Of a DNA stretch of 64,000 nt, positions 47,801 through 59,658 are shown one piece after another. A program made the position numbers and the translations under genes. Positions within the stretch are counted from its first letter, which is position 1. The number at the start of each line of letters is the position of its first letter. This DNA is from Isoetes taiwanensis (lineage: Eukaryota > Streptophyta > Lycopodiopsida > Isoetales > Isoetaceae), in NCBI GenBank assembly GCA_021234155.1, contig JAJEKV010000182.1, positions 310,605-374,604 on the forward strand. The letters run 5' to 3'. The notes below the pieces were generated by a model. It was given only the letters and a program-made list of their open reading frames with translations, did no database searches and had not been told where the DNA came from.

Positions 47801-48099
47801 TGCTTATGCTCAATGAAACCATAACTGATATGATATATCTCACAAAATTGCAAGTAAGTGCAAGAGCTCCAACGTTCAAGAGTTATCCAGTCAATGGATT
47901 ATGAGCATTTTGTAAAAACTATGACTTAGGCAGTTAAACATGAAGCAAATAGGTAGTACTATACCTTGATGCAATTCCCCGTACACCTGACTTTGCATCT
48001 TTGTAAAGCTCAAACATGGACTTAAAATTGATATTATGGAAAATCCAAATTAAGCAAACCGCATAAAGGAGATGCAACCGTAAGATTTGAACAGTAAAA

Positions 48100-48690
48100 G
48101 TTGCGTAACGATTTTGATGATTGCTCAAATTCCCACACGTTAAAAGGCGCTCCTTCTGCTCTCGCATTTTTAGCACTACCACCCATTTTCGTGATTTTCA
48201 ACTGCTTCATGCCAATGAGCACCTCTTCGGGTGTGGAGCGCAAGACCGATCATCCGCCATCTTTGTCTGGGCCAAGACACTCTTAGTCGCTACATGTTCT
48301 TTCACAAGATGGAAACCATCTCGAGGGACCGCCAAGACAGGAGGATCTCTCCCTCTTCAATTGTGTAACCGTAAGGGAGGAGCTCATGGCAGGAGGCAGT
48401 TCACCCGCAAAAGAAATGGGCAAAGGTGCTGTGGGAGGCGAAGAATTATTCTAGACCAATGGCCTTCCAATCCTTGGACTGGCTATGTCTAGATAATTTT
48501 AGAAGCAGAAAATTACCACTAGCATTACATTATCTTCTTCGTAGTAGTCTTTTAATATTTGATTATTGTGTTTGGTGATGGGGCCTAGTCCCCAGGTTTT
48601 AGATGGGTTATGTTCTGCATGTAAGCCGCCCCATAACCCGCTAATCTCTGGATCTAAAAATTCATCTTATCTTATCTTTCTATTTCTTGC
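48100..48690 (+). mobile_element. LINE-like 3' end with TTATC tail
   Basis: Ends with 'CCGCCCCATAACCCGCTAAT', then TCTCTGGATCTAAAAATTC and ATCTTATCTTATCTTTC, a non-LTR 3' tail with a five-base unit unlike the ATTCT unit of the other family. Upstream, the 123-codon frame at 48121-48492 shows no domain but lies in the expected place for the element's last coding part. Confidence 0.4.
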
Positions 48691-49257
48691 TAAACTCTCT
48701 CTGACTAAAGGCTAAGGAGAAGCATTGAATTTGAATTTGCACAATGCTACATCATACCGCAAAGATTTAAATTGTTTGCATGCTAATAGACACATACAAA
48801 TTCCTCTCCACTCCATGGAAGATATTTTAGGCATTGTTAAGTGGCACAATTATTGCCTTCGTCTCTTTGCTTTAAATTTTCGTAATTCTACGTTGAGACT
48901 TATCATCTCTAATATAACCATTGACGAAATTATTGGCAAACATGCATATTTTCTAGGGGAGTTCGTAGCAACATCTTTACGTTGCCAACCTAGAACACTA
49001 GCCCAATCAACATATCGAATGGAGATACAAGGCTCAATTAGAACTTACTTGGCAATTTGACTTGACCATTCATGGAGGGTATCACAAGCGAGGGGATCTA
49101 GCAAAGGAAAAACCAAGCAAGTCACATTAGGTCAATGTTTTCACCCCGTATATGTCTTGATGTATGTGGATCTATGCTCCCCACACACCCACCCACTTGA
49201 GCTCGACTCTATAGTGCATAGGCTACTTCATTACTAAATTTTGCCATATATATTGAT

Positions 49258-49340
49258 ATATAGATGTTATTTTAACGTTCATGGAGACCACACAGGGCCA
49301 CGGGACGGAATTATATATAGACAGACGAAATGTTTTATAA
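49258..49340 (+). repeat. Dispersed repeat, copy near 49.3 kb
   Basis: 'GTTATTTTAACGTTCATGG', 'CACACAGGGCCACGGGACGG' and 'AATTATATATAGACAG' match 39620-39705. A second 'TATTATTTTAACGTC' follows at about 49348. Confidence 0.5.
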
Positions 49341-49569
49341 AAGATAAATATTATTTTAACGTCGAGCAAAGGTCATGGTTGGCTATTATAATGCACAAAA
49401 GTATTGATAACCACACAATAAGCTTCTTGATTTATTCCTTTGTTTGGAACAAAAGTAGTGCTATAGGCACCCTTTAACTAAGCACTTGAAAGAAGCATTA
49501 TGAACATACATGGCGGTCAAGGAAATAATTTCTTTCAACCTCGAAATCAACCATGAGAGTTGAAGCTAG

Positions 49570-50205
49570 TTGTCTGCTAAATTTCATTTACATAGTTTTT
49601 ATGTGTTTTTTACTTGCATTCACTCATTTTACTCATCTCTACATTGGAACGAGGTCTGCAATGCTACATGCATATACATCTGCCTGAAGGATCAAACTCA
49701 TTGCCTCAATTTGCACAGGTGCACACAACCCTTGAATCGAGACATGCAGATCGAATGAGGAGCCACGTCAGGACATGGTTTGTCAGTGCTGCCAAGGGGG
49801 AGATGTTGAAGATGAGTGTCACACTCTGCAAATTGTCTAGCATATGAACAAATCCGAACACGTTACGCTGAGTTCATCATGCCCGACCGGCCAAGTGCTG
49901 CATGTGCTATTGATCACGACTTTAGCACGAATGCTGGAATCATACCTTCAAGAGGTCATGGAAATGTGGGCTCAGCTATGGTCTCAAACACTCAGCTAAC
50001 ATGTATATGTATTTCATGATGTATATTTGTACAGTTTGCCATCATTCTTATTATTGCCATGGTTTTTCCTTCGAAAACCCTTCTCGGGAGGGGTTAACCG
50101 AGCAAAAGAATAGTTCCACAGGCCCCTTTATTGGGTCCCATAAGCCGATAGTCTCTGTGGACAATAAAATCCATTCAATACAATTCAATTTCTTCTCGAT
50201 GATCG
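49570..50205 (+). mobile_element. LINE-like 3' end, copy D
   Basis: Carries the family end: 'GGTTTTTCCTTCGAAAACCC', 'GGGTCCCATAAGCCGATAGT', 'CTCTGTGGACAATAAAATCC' and ATTCAATACAATTC. Closest to copies A and B. Frames are short, and no RT or endonuclease motif is left. Confidence 0.55.
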
Positions 50206-50499
50206 CTCTCTCGACGCCATCCTAGGACCTTCTAGCAAAGACCGCCGAGGCTGCGTCAGCCATTGGGAAACATCATCCCCGAAAGGTAAGTAATACTACA
50301 AATATCTCTTACACCTTCATGGCATGTGCTGGAGTTACTAAGTAAGGGGTGGACCATCCATGAATTTGCATTTCAATCGCCATGTTCACTAAGCAGACAG
50401 TGAAGGTTCTCCCCTCTTTCCCTCCCCAAGAATAATGGACCACTAGTAGGATTATTGTTCCACTAAGTGTGAGACCCACACTATCGTGCCAATTACCTG

Positions 50500-52150
50500 A
50501 CCATCATGATTTAGTATTTGCAAAGCTCTCATCGAGATCCTCGAAAATAGCTTGACAAGATAAGGTGGGCGCTATACGAAAGCACTCATGCAGGCGGTGA
50601 TCCTGCGCCGTATAAGACTCAACCATTGGATCATATCTTCACGCCAAGGATCGCAGCCTAAGAACGCCAGAACCGCCGACAAGATTCAGATATCGCTTCA
50701 GAGATTCTCGGCTGTTTTTGACACTTGCTCGAGGAAAGTTAAGCGACAAGATTGCAACAACCGAGATCCCCTCGCGGAATTGCGTTAACGCAAGGTACAT
50801 GTTATATGAGACATGCTTAGACTTTGCCAGACCTCGCACAACCATATTCTAAAGATCTGGTCCGCTAGGGATGCCTCTCTCCCACATTGTTTGGCCCGGC
50901 ATATCGATCGCCTGGAGAGATGGATTATTTGACAATGGAGGCAATGAGCTTAACTTACACCATAACACTAGGTACTCGGATCTAGTGCTAATGATGGACC
51001 TCTCCGGCTCACACTCGTGCGCATTACGCAATGCCATCTCGATGCTCCGACACATTTTGGCGAGGCGACTTACATGTACGCCAACTTGCCGCGAGACTAT
51101 GTAAGTCCTTATATTGTTCCAGACGCCAATCAAGATCCCCTAACCCTCACTTATCGCGGGCGTGATCCACTTTGCTGGGGTCATTTGGGGTTGAGTTCCG
51201 TCGCCATGAACTCGATAATTCCATCCAAGCACAGTCATAAAGAAAGAACGCGACTCTGGCGCAATGCACACGTACCACAGTATGAGGCCGTATGATTGGG
51301 CTCCCACCGCCGCGACTCTATTCAAGGTACCGAGGAACCCGTTTCTTTTCTCGGAGGTAAAGTCCACGCTTCCATACCGCATAATCGCTAAGGTGGAGAT
51401 AGGCTTTACCTCTTCGGGGAGTCCCTTTGACGTATTAATATCATCTACTCGTGGTTGGTCGCAAGATGGATGATACCGGCCTCAACCCTCAAGACCGTGA
51501 TTACTGGGGCCTCAAAGGCCCTACTGTAAGAAAAGAGAGCTCTGGTTTGCCGATTGAATGTGCAAGAGCACAGTTCATCGGAGTGCAAACTGAGGTGATC
51601 GCTATAGCCTCGATAGTACATTGATACATGCTTCTCGCCGAAGTTATATAGGATGCCAAAGACTCCCTTTGAATAGGTCAAGATTGCACATTACCAATGC
51701 CACATAGCTGGGCCCGCGACGTTACCCGCGCACCCATTCCCCATGAAAAAATGTGCGCATCCATTGTCTCTATCCGCAGAGATGCACACCGCTCTCAAGA
51801 CTGGAGGTGGGAGATGGATTGGGAGCTGCCGAGAGGCTTTCGGTCAATGCCGCCAAGTTGAGCCGTGGGAATATAGTACCCTTTGGACATATGATGACAT
51901 TCGACATGTTATTGAGCTGGTCCAACCGCCAACCCTTGATGAGATATTGAGTATGGCTCTACGCGGATGCGCCGGAACAGCATCTTCAAGTGGTCATGGA
52001 TTCGTGATTAACTCACCCCTGCACTCACCGAGCATATGTGTACATATTTCTTTTCCCTCGGGCGATAGATGCCCGTATTAATTTCACATCACTTTTATTC
52101 CCTCACAATGTTTTTCCCAAAACCCCAAGGGGCCCCTAGGGTGGGTAATC
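50500..52150 (+). mobile_element. LINE-like fragment, copy C
   Basis: Aligns with copy B, for example 'GCCATCTCGATGCTC', 'GTATGATTGGGC' at 14356/51290 and 'AAGAGAGCTC', and with copy A. It extends farther upstream than either. The end near 52120 has 'TGTTTTTCCCAAAACCCC' but lacks the clear GTGGACGA tail. Copies D and C lie almost end to end, suggesting repeated insertion or duplication at one site. Confidence 0.45.
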
Positions 52151-55100
52151 CGCACTTTATTGCCTTTAAGGTCTTTCTTTAATCGCAAACGTTTAGGCTT
52201 AAAACCCTAATTGCCGTGGCAATTTAAGGTCTTACTACTTGAGCAACAAAATAACCGGGATCTCAAGCTATGAAACGAAAATCATTTTATAATGTCAATT
52301 TCCTAGCCTACTTTATCTTTTTTAGGCAACCACGCTAATAACCATACCATGTCCACCCACATCCGGGATATCTTGGGGATATAAACCACTTCATATATAA
52401 ATAATAGTTTACTACTGCAAAGCAGGAACTCCTGTGACAAACTTAAAGAGCGCCGTGAGGCGCACCACCAGGATTGATTCCATGTCACCCGCCCGCCCGT
52501 TCACGCACGCACGTCCCCGACCCAATACAAAGATGGGGCGAGGCCCGGCGACAAGAATAAAAATATCAACATAACAAAAACGCAACAAAATAATACAGAA
52601 GGCACTGCATATGAGCTTGCGTACCCAAACCATAAGCCCTGGCGGGCTGTCGTCTCAATGATCGGGCCAGACTTCCCCTCGACATCGCCCACTTTGTCGC
52701 AGCTCTACCTCTCGTGACTTTACACAATTCCTGCCGCCGCCCTGGCTACCGAGCAGAAAGATCCTCTTTGAACCGAAGTGGGGTGCCTTTCGATGACTTC
52801 CGTGTTGAAGGGACATATAAAATGGCCCCGTGGGCTATTGAATCAAGACGACGATATGGTTGACGGCTTTAGCTCGAGCCCCAACCGTCAGAATACTGCT
52901 CGCCTTCAATGTTCATAACATTCAAAGAAATTACGTCAGTTTCTACGCTCATGGATTTGCTCTCTCACACCCACAATGCGCAAATTCAAGCTTCGGCCCA
53001 TCAAGCATTCAACGTATTCCTCACGTCAAGGTACCCCATGACTTATCCGCATGCCACTATGACCCCCGTGCTTGGCGAGCCACCTTGATCTTTATCATCA
53101 TCTCCTATATCGTATCCATATGAGCCTGCTTGCACCCCCGCCGCTAATGCACGCGGTTTCAAGGGTCCGGGTTTCAAAGATCCTATAGAATTTTGGGCAA
53201 GAGGAGGGAGGTGATTATGGGTTCCTGCCTAAGATGGCAGAGTAAAGCAAATTTAGTAGTTTGGAAGAAAAGCTTAATTCTTCAGAAATCGCTTGCCTCT
53301 AAGAGATGCATTCCGCAAGGTGTCCTAAGAAGATGTCGGGTCCGATGAGGGCAAGAGTTTTAAGGATCCCAGGTCAAGTGAGGCGTACATGTATGAGATC
53401 AAACTCGGGAAGCGGGAAATGTTCAAGCCATGAGAAAGGATGAATTCATAAGTAAATTCTCTACAAGAAGATACATTAAATTAGAAGTTCCCTAAAAAAA
53501 GGGATTAACCACTTTTTGTATGGTCTGCCAAACATTAGAGAAATGCATTCTATACTCCATTCCTGGACTATCTCTGTTACATCTTGAATAAGGAATCATG
53601 AAGAGCCTTCATTGATTTCCAGCACATTGCTTCTAATATAAAGCTACGTTACTTCTGACCTCAAGGGACCAGCAATCAAAATCTCTAGTTAGAATATAAA
53701 AGATAGTTAATTAAAGTTTTTGAAGCAACGAGACTAAATGTGATTACGTTGGCAAATGCTTTTTACCAAAATTTTGATTGGAAAAATGGTTTTAGTAAAA
53801 AATAGGTGTGTTTAAACCATTGTAGAAAATATGAAAAAAAAAGTAAAAATAATTTTTTATTTATTTTTTTTATCATATCTCCTAGAAGAAAAAAAAATAA
53901 AATAAAAATAAAAATATCAGAGAAAATGTTCTAAAGACCGGTGATGGCTTAGGTCTCACAAATTGCTTCATTTACACATAACTTTTAATTCCCATGTCGA
54001 CCGAAAGATTCTCGACTCATTGAAAAGCTCTCACAGGTCCTTTCTCAAGGATGTTTTGTTTTGCAAGATGATTAGATCAAGCTTTGGCAAAGAAAATCAC
54101 TTTCCCCGACATCTCCAACCCTTTAACATGTGTTAGGGTTTGGCTGCAATCTTCTTTTGTCAGAATTCCCGCTAGTGGCGCTTTCAGTTTATTTGGGCTC
54201 TTGGAAAGCTCGTGGAGTGCTAGTTTTAGTGTTGCTTAAATTTATCAAAAGTTACTCCTTTGTGGGAGACCTGAGCTCAACCGGACTCTTCAAGGAGATG
54301 GCAAAAAGCAACTCGTAGTTCTTCCAAGCTTCCACCAGTAATCCCAATGGGGTATAGGCACCGCAGAAAGGGAATATGCCTAGATTCTCCAAAGATTAGT
54401 GTTCAAGATACCCACAAACCTGCTCGTGAAGGTGCCCCTTTTTCCAAGAGTTTGGGTACTACTAGTGGCTGCTAGATCCGAGGGGCGTGAGAGGTATTTT
54501 GTGCATCTCAATCACCGGGTATTGCCTCATGCCTCTGCTTTCTTCCAGCATATGTATAATCTAGTTCAATTGAGGTAGCAACTGTACTCTTTTCCCCTCT
54601 TCCCGCCTGCTATTCCAGCTCGACCCTATGTCTCATGATTCTGAGGCATAGACAGTACCCGGAAAGCTCTTTCAGAAAGTTAGTACCTCCAAAGGCACCT
54701 CTAATACATGTTGGAAGTTCTTCTAACAAATGAGATTAGTAGCTTCGCCATAAGAATGTGATATAATGCATTCCAACACATGTTGTATCTCTACATGAAG
54801 GCCTTTGATCTAACAAACATCCAATGGACGCTTGGAGATTCCTCAAGGCGAGGACTTTCCTCCTCAAGCAAGCCCTCGGGATACCTTTTTCTTCAACTGC
54901 ATGGCCCCAACCTCTATGCCTTTGGAGGTCTTCCGGGATACAAGGGCAAGGTTTACATGTGTTCGCTCGGTGGCTATGCAAACATGTCATCTCCAAATTT
55001 CACTTCGTGTCTCAGATCGCGGGCCATTACAGGACACAATAAAAGAAGTTGCATCCTATCTTCGCCAGCTGCAAGCCAAGCATGACCTGTTGGATATTTT

Positions 55101-55389
55101 GTTGCCACCAGCCTAAAATTTTTATGAGATTCAGAGTGGTCAGTGTGGAGCAATCAGCCAGCATGCTCAGTTGTTTATTACTTCACCGTCTCCTTCTTGA
55201 TATGAAGCTGTAGGGACTTTGCTATCCGGGATCCACACAAATTAGGCTTCTTGCATATCAATCCATCAAGCTCGCTTTCTCCCCGATGTTTGAGTTCTCA
55301 TTTGGCTCAACTCATAGAACGAGGTGTTGATCCTCTGCGGGAAACATTTCTTCTTGTATCAATAGTATGCTCCCCTCGGCTCTTTCTAG
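52151..55389. other. Unassigned decayed DNA
   Basis: Includes an A/T-rich tract at 53820-53935 and overlapping plus frames at 54780-55116 in three registers. Their overlap suggests a once-coding, indel-ridden stretch, but no domain is recognisable. Confidence 0.35.
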
Positions 55390-55701
55390 GTAAGCCGATG
55401 TCTTTTACGTATTCTATTCTCGATTGTTATTGAAGATTTTCATCCAGAGTTTCAGGATTTCGAGTTCATTTCAAGTATTGCTAGTAAGATTGAACTTGAA
55501 CTGGCTCAGCAACATGCTATAACCAATGGCATTACTAAGATTTGTGTAGCATGCCCCATTCATGGTGATATGCTTCGCATAATTGTTGTTCGTGAGCTGC
55601 CTATGTTCTTTCGTCTGCTACCATTGTTAAATAGCCCAGAGTTGGCAACTATGTTCCCCGAGGCCCCTCTTTGCTCAATATCTGTGAAGTCCTACAAGTA
55701 G
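55390..55701 (+). pseudogene. Unidentified open frame without a start codon
   Basis: Open between stops at 55387 and 55699. Reads 'IVIEDFHPEFQDFEFISSIA', 'SKIELELAQQHAITNGITKI', 'CVACPIHGDMLRIIVVREL' and 'PMFFRLLPLLNSPELATMF'. The composition looks like a folded domain, but I recognise no family. The nearest upstream 'TTTCTAGGTAAG' offers no clear exon structure. Probably a transposon coding remnant. Confidence 0.3.
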
Positions 55702-56299
55702 GCTCTCCAGCTTGCCTCTCTCACAGAAATTTCACTCTTAGATCTGCTCCTTCTTCAATGGCTATCTCGCTTCCTTGTGACTTCCTCTACATCTATATTC
55801 CAAATCCGACCGATCCCACGTCCTACTACATCGGATCAACGGGTGAGGCAAAGTTTGGATGAGATTCGTATGTCGCAAAGCAAGTTGAAGAGGCTAAGGT
55901 TGGATGAGATTCAGAGGTCGAAAGCAAATTGAAGGGGCTTGTAAGACATGGACATTGATCGTGAATTGTGTCCACCCTCCATCTAAATATCCACCGCTTC
56001 ATCGCCGACCTCAAAGCCGCTAGTTCTAACACTCCGTGATCTCGGGCCTCTCCTCAAAGACTTGCTATAATGTGTAATTCTCGCTTCCTCCCCGTTGCAT
56101 ATGGTCACTTTGCTCCACTTTAGTGGACTGGATTTGGTCAAGATAATATTGTCTTATCGCATACCCATGATACATCTTTCAAACTTCCCGATTCCAATAG
56201 TCATGTGGGATTTGATTACGCTACAAGTTCAATGCAATTAGACTCTTAAGCAGAGCCTTTATCTCATTTTCCTTATTTAGTATGGAGTAAGCATATAAT

Positions 56300-56955
56300 G
56301 CTCCAGGCTCGCGGTTCCAGCAAAGTATCTCTTATGCTTACAATAACCAGATGAGAAATATCATTTCGATACGGTTCTTGCTAATTAAATAAACTTTTTT
56401 GTTCGCCCCAAAAAAAAAAAAAAAAAGGGGCAACTTATAAAGTTATAAAATATATAAGGCCTATAAAACAACAAGCATGCACTCTATTTAGGAATGGATG
56501 GGGAAGTTGGGATGGCGATAGAGGGGTGGACGCATGCATCAAGTAATTAGATCTACCATAAGAGCTCTAAACTGGAAGCTTCATCCCACTTTCTTCAAAT
56601 GGAAACAGAGCTCAAACATATTTAGTATGGAGGCATTGTTAATGTCGTGTTGTGCTCTGTTCCAAAGAAGACTCTCTTATGCTTACACAACTAGATGAGA
56701 ATATCTATTTTATACTTATTCTTGCTAATTAATAAACTTTTGTTCAAGTCTCTAAAAAAAGGGGGGGGCAACTATAAAGTTATAAAAATAGATAAGGCCT
56801 ATAAAACAACAAGCATGCACTAAGTAATGGATGTAGTTGGGATGGTGGATAGAGGGGTGACCTAATGCACCAAGTACTAGAGCTAATAATAAGAGTCAGA
56901 ACCAAAGCTTCATCCCAGCTTCTTCAAATGGAAACAAAGCTCAAACAATTAGGTT
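56300..56955. repeat. Two-copy tandem repeat, period about 343 bp, with internal oligo-A/oligo-G
   Basis: Units at about 56300-56645 and 56646-56955 share 'TCTCTTATGCTTACA', 'TTCTTGCTAATT', 'ATAAGGCCTATAAAACAACA' and 'CTTCATCCCA'. Unit 1 has a long A tract between CCCC and GGGG near 56406-56427. Unit 2 has a short A tract then eight G. Confidence 0.75.
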
Positions 56956-58490
56956 CTTAAATCCCTATCAAAATTGTGAATGTCTGAATCATCTCTCTAG
57001 CCGCTCCAGGATGGTATGCTTCAAAATAGATTTTGCCAGATAATAGAGTTGTAATTATTGAAGGGAAAGGGCAGTTCAACTATGAATTTGCATCTAAACA
57101 ATTTGACAAATCCTTGCGCTTCGTTTCAGAAAGAAGTGACACATGGCCAAACAACTTGTATCCCTCCTTGCATCCTTCTTCGGATGGAAATCTTTTCATC
57201 TCCAGTCGAATTCTACTTCTTCACAGCCTACGATGGCAATCCCTAAACCCAACAAGAGAAGGGGCTGGAGAATGCAGCTCCCTACGGTGCCAATTTTAGC
57301 AAATGGAAAGAATGCATGAAGGCAGCAGGAAAGTATCACGAGGACGCGATTTCTCGTTGCTAGCTTGTGATCTAGACACTTGAGAAATACATAGGCAAGT
57401 AGTGATTATTATGGCATTATTTTGTGAGCCGATCTGCTATGGATCAACAAGCTCAAAAAGCGGTTGTTGCTGCTGCTAGTTCTGGTGCTAATTCTGAGTC
57501 CGCACGGCAAAAAGCCTCTAAATTGTTCCAAAAGGAAGAGGACTCAATTCAAGCAGATGGAAATGCTGATGAGAAATTATAGCAAGCAGAGGAGAGCACC
57601 ACCTCTTGAGAGCACCCTACGGTGATGTAAAATTACGCTAAGATTTTTATCAATTGCACATGCTCTGAAGTTTGCAACGTAGTTCTGGGTATGTCTTTTC
57701 TCTTCCTTCTGAAGAGTAGTTTTGGTTGAGTAAGAATTTTTGTAGGTAGCTTATTCATCATGAAAATAGTAAAACCAATGCATTTTATACTTTTGAACTT
57801 CAAAATTGAATACATTTATAATTATACCCGAAATGGGCCTCATGAAAAAATCTAGAAACTTTTGGTTGAGAAAAATTTTATTGAAAAAAATAAGATATCT
57901 TTATGCGTTTTAACTATGGTATGAAATATATATAAATATAAAACCTTAAAATAGAGACAGCCTTTTTAATTTTTAGCGTAGAACTTTTGAAGATGGGGCA
58001 GATGAGGCAGCCAGATGGGGCATCCAGTGGAGAAACAACAGGGGTAGATGGGGCAGGATCTTAAAGGGTTGAAAACGGAATTAGTGAGAAAGAGAACTGT
58101 CCAATTTCGAAAGTATCCTTTTTCATCTTCAATTGTGGAGCCTCTAAGGTTGAATTCCTCAAATGTGATGTTTCGCAGCCAGAACCCCTTCCAAATTGGC
58201 TATACTCCTACTCTCAAAGTCTAGCGAACATGATTAGACATGGAGGCTGGAAAGAGGACATTGAAGATATGATCTTTGCCTCAATAACCAATACTGGTGC
58301 TAGTATCTTTGAGGCTCAAACTGAGACAGGCTTTAAATTGCATTTATAGGTTGAGACCTATAAATTTCCCCGCGTCTCTACCTCTGCCTAGGCTACAGAC
58401 CTTGTGCTCATTGGCTTCACTATCGCCTCAAGATGTTGTTGCCGAATCCTATCACTACAGGACTATTGGTGCTTCAGCTGGACCCGTTTC

Positions 58491-58569
58491 AAGCACCGTT
58501 TGTTGTAGCATAGCATGGATCAGTAGTTCCAAGACCATTTGTTGCAGTATAGCACAGATCAGCAGCCCC
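58491..58569 (+). repeat. Two-copy 39-40 bp minisatellite
   Basis: 58491-58530 and 58531-58569 share 'TTTGTTG(T/C)AG(C/T)ATAGCA' and 'GATCAG(T/C)AG'. They lie inside a 122-codon plus frame (58297-58665) that has no recognisable domain. Confidence 0.65.
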
Positions 58570-59658
58570 AAGGTCGTGATTACATTAGAAGGAGTGAGAG
58601 CTACTCCGAATCCATGGAGACCCCAAGAGCACGTGGAAGTTCCTTCGAGCAGGTATTTGGAGTAGCTTTCTAGGTAGATCATCTGGAAGTTACGATTCCA
58701 GATGAGCTAGTACCTTGTATTTCTAGTAGAGACCTCTTAGAACCCTCAGTTCAGATCTTGAACTCTAATCAATGAACCCTAACTGTAAGTTCGATGCATG
58801 TGACTAGGATTAGATGTTATTCTCATTATTTATCATGTTATGTGGATATATGATGTTGGTTGATCATGTTTGCACCCCTTGTGTTGGGAAAGGGGATAGA
58901 GACTTAGTAGCCTTGTGAAGATGATGCTTCTAGTTTAAATCCTTTAGTCCTTATTATATTGCGGCATGTGCATAGAGCCCACGAGGCTATGAAGGTTGGC
59001 GGAGGACAGAGACCATGCCAACGGGACAAAAGTAAGATTAGAGGAGTCCCCGGCCGAAAATTTACCGGGACTTCGAGCTATTGTGTGGGCTGGGTATGGG
59101 TCTGACACTTCCTGGGTCGATGCTATCGCCCTAACCCTCAGGAGTTGCAGATGTTGGCCTGGCTCTTGTTTAGGGGAGTTCAGTCGGGTAAGGATGTGTG
59201 TCGCCATGTTCCTCTAGCCGCCTATCGAGTCATTATCTCCCCAGAGGAAGATGCAACCCTTCCTACCTCATCGGACCGGGCAGATGCAACCTAGAGTAGC
59301 CTTGTTGGGTGATACTAAGGCATTACATCTCCGGCAGGTTATAGTCATGACATAGCCTGTTTTAGCCCATCTGCAAAGTATACATAAGAGGGCTTTTTGA
59401 TGGAGTATTCGCTAACCCTAGTTGGTTCATAGCGAAGCCCCGCTTATTGTTATAGTATTCCGGTTCCAAGCTCTATCTTGAGACTCGTGACGCCGCCTAC
59501 TTTCCTTATGAGTCTGAGCCTGGGTAGGAGCTTATATATTTTATGATACTTTCAAACACCATTTTAGCCCCTTTTCCCCTAATTTTGCCCTAAACTCTCT
59601 CTTTCTAGGCCTAAGGTGATCTCCAGCTTAAGTTAATTAGTTTCCCTGACTGTAAGAC

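Noticed and set aside
53820-53935. A/T-rich tract as an origin or matrix attachment region
   Set aside because: Simple low complexity; no independent support.
56406-56427. Oligo-A as the tail of a processed retrogene
   Set aside because: Lies inside a tandem repeat unit and no coding copy precedes it.
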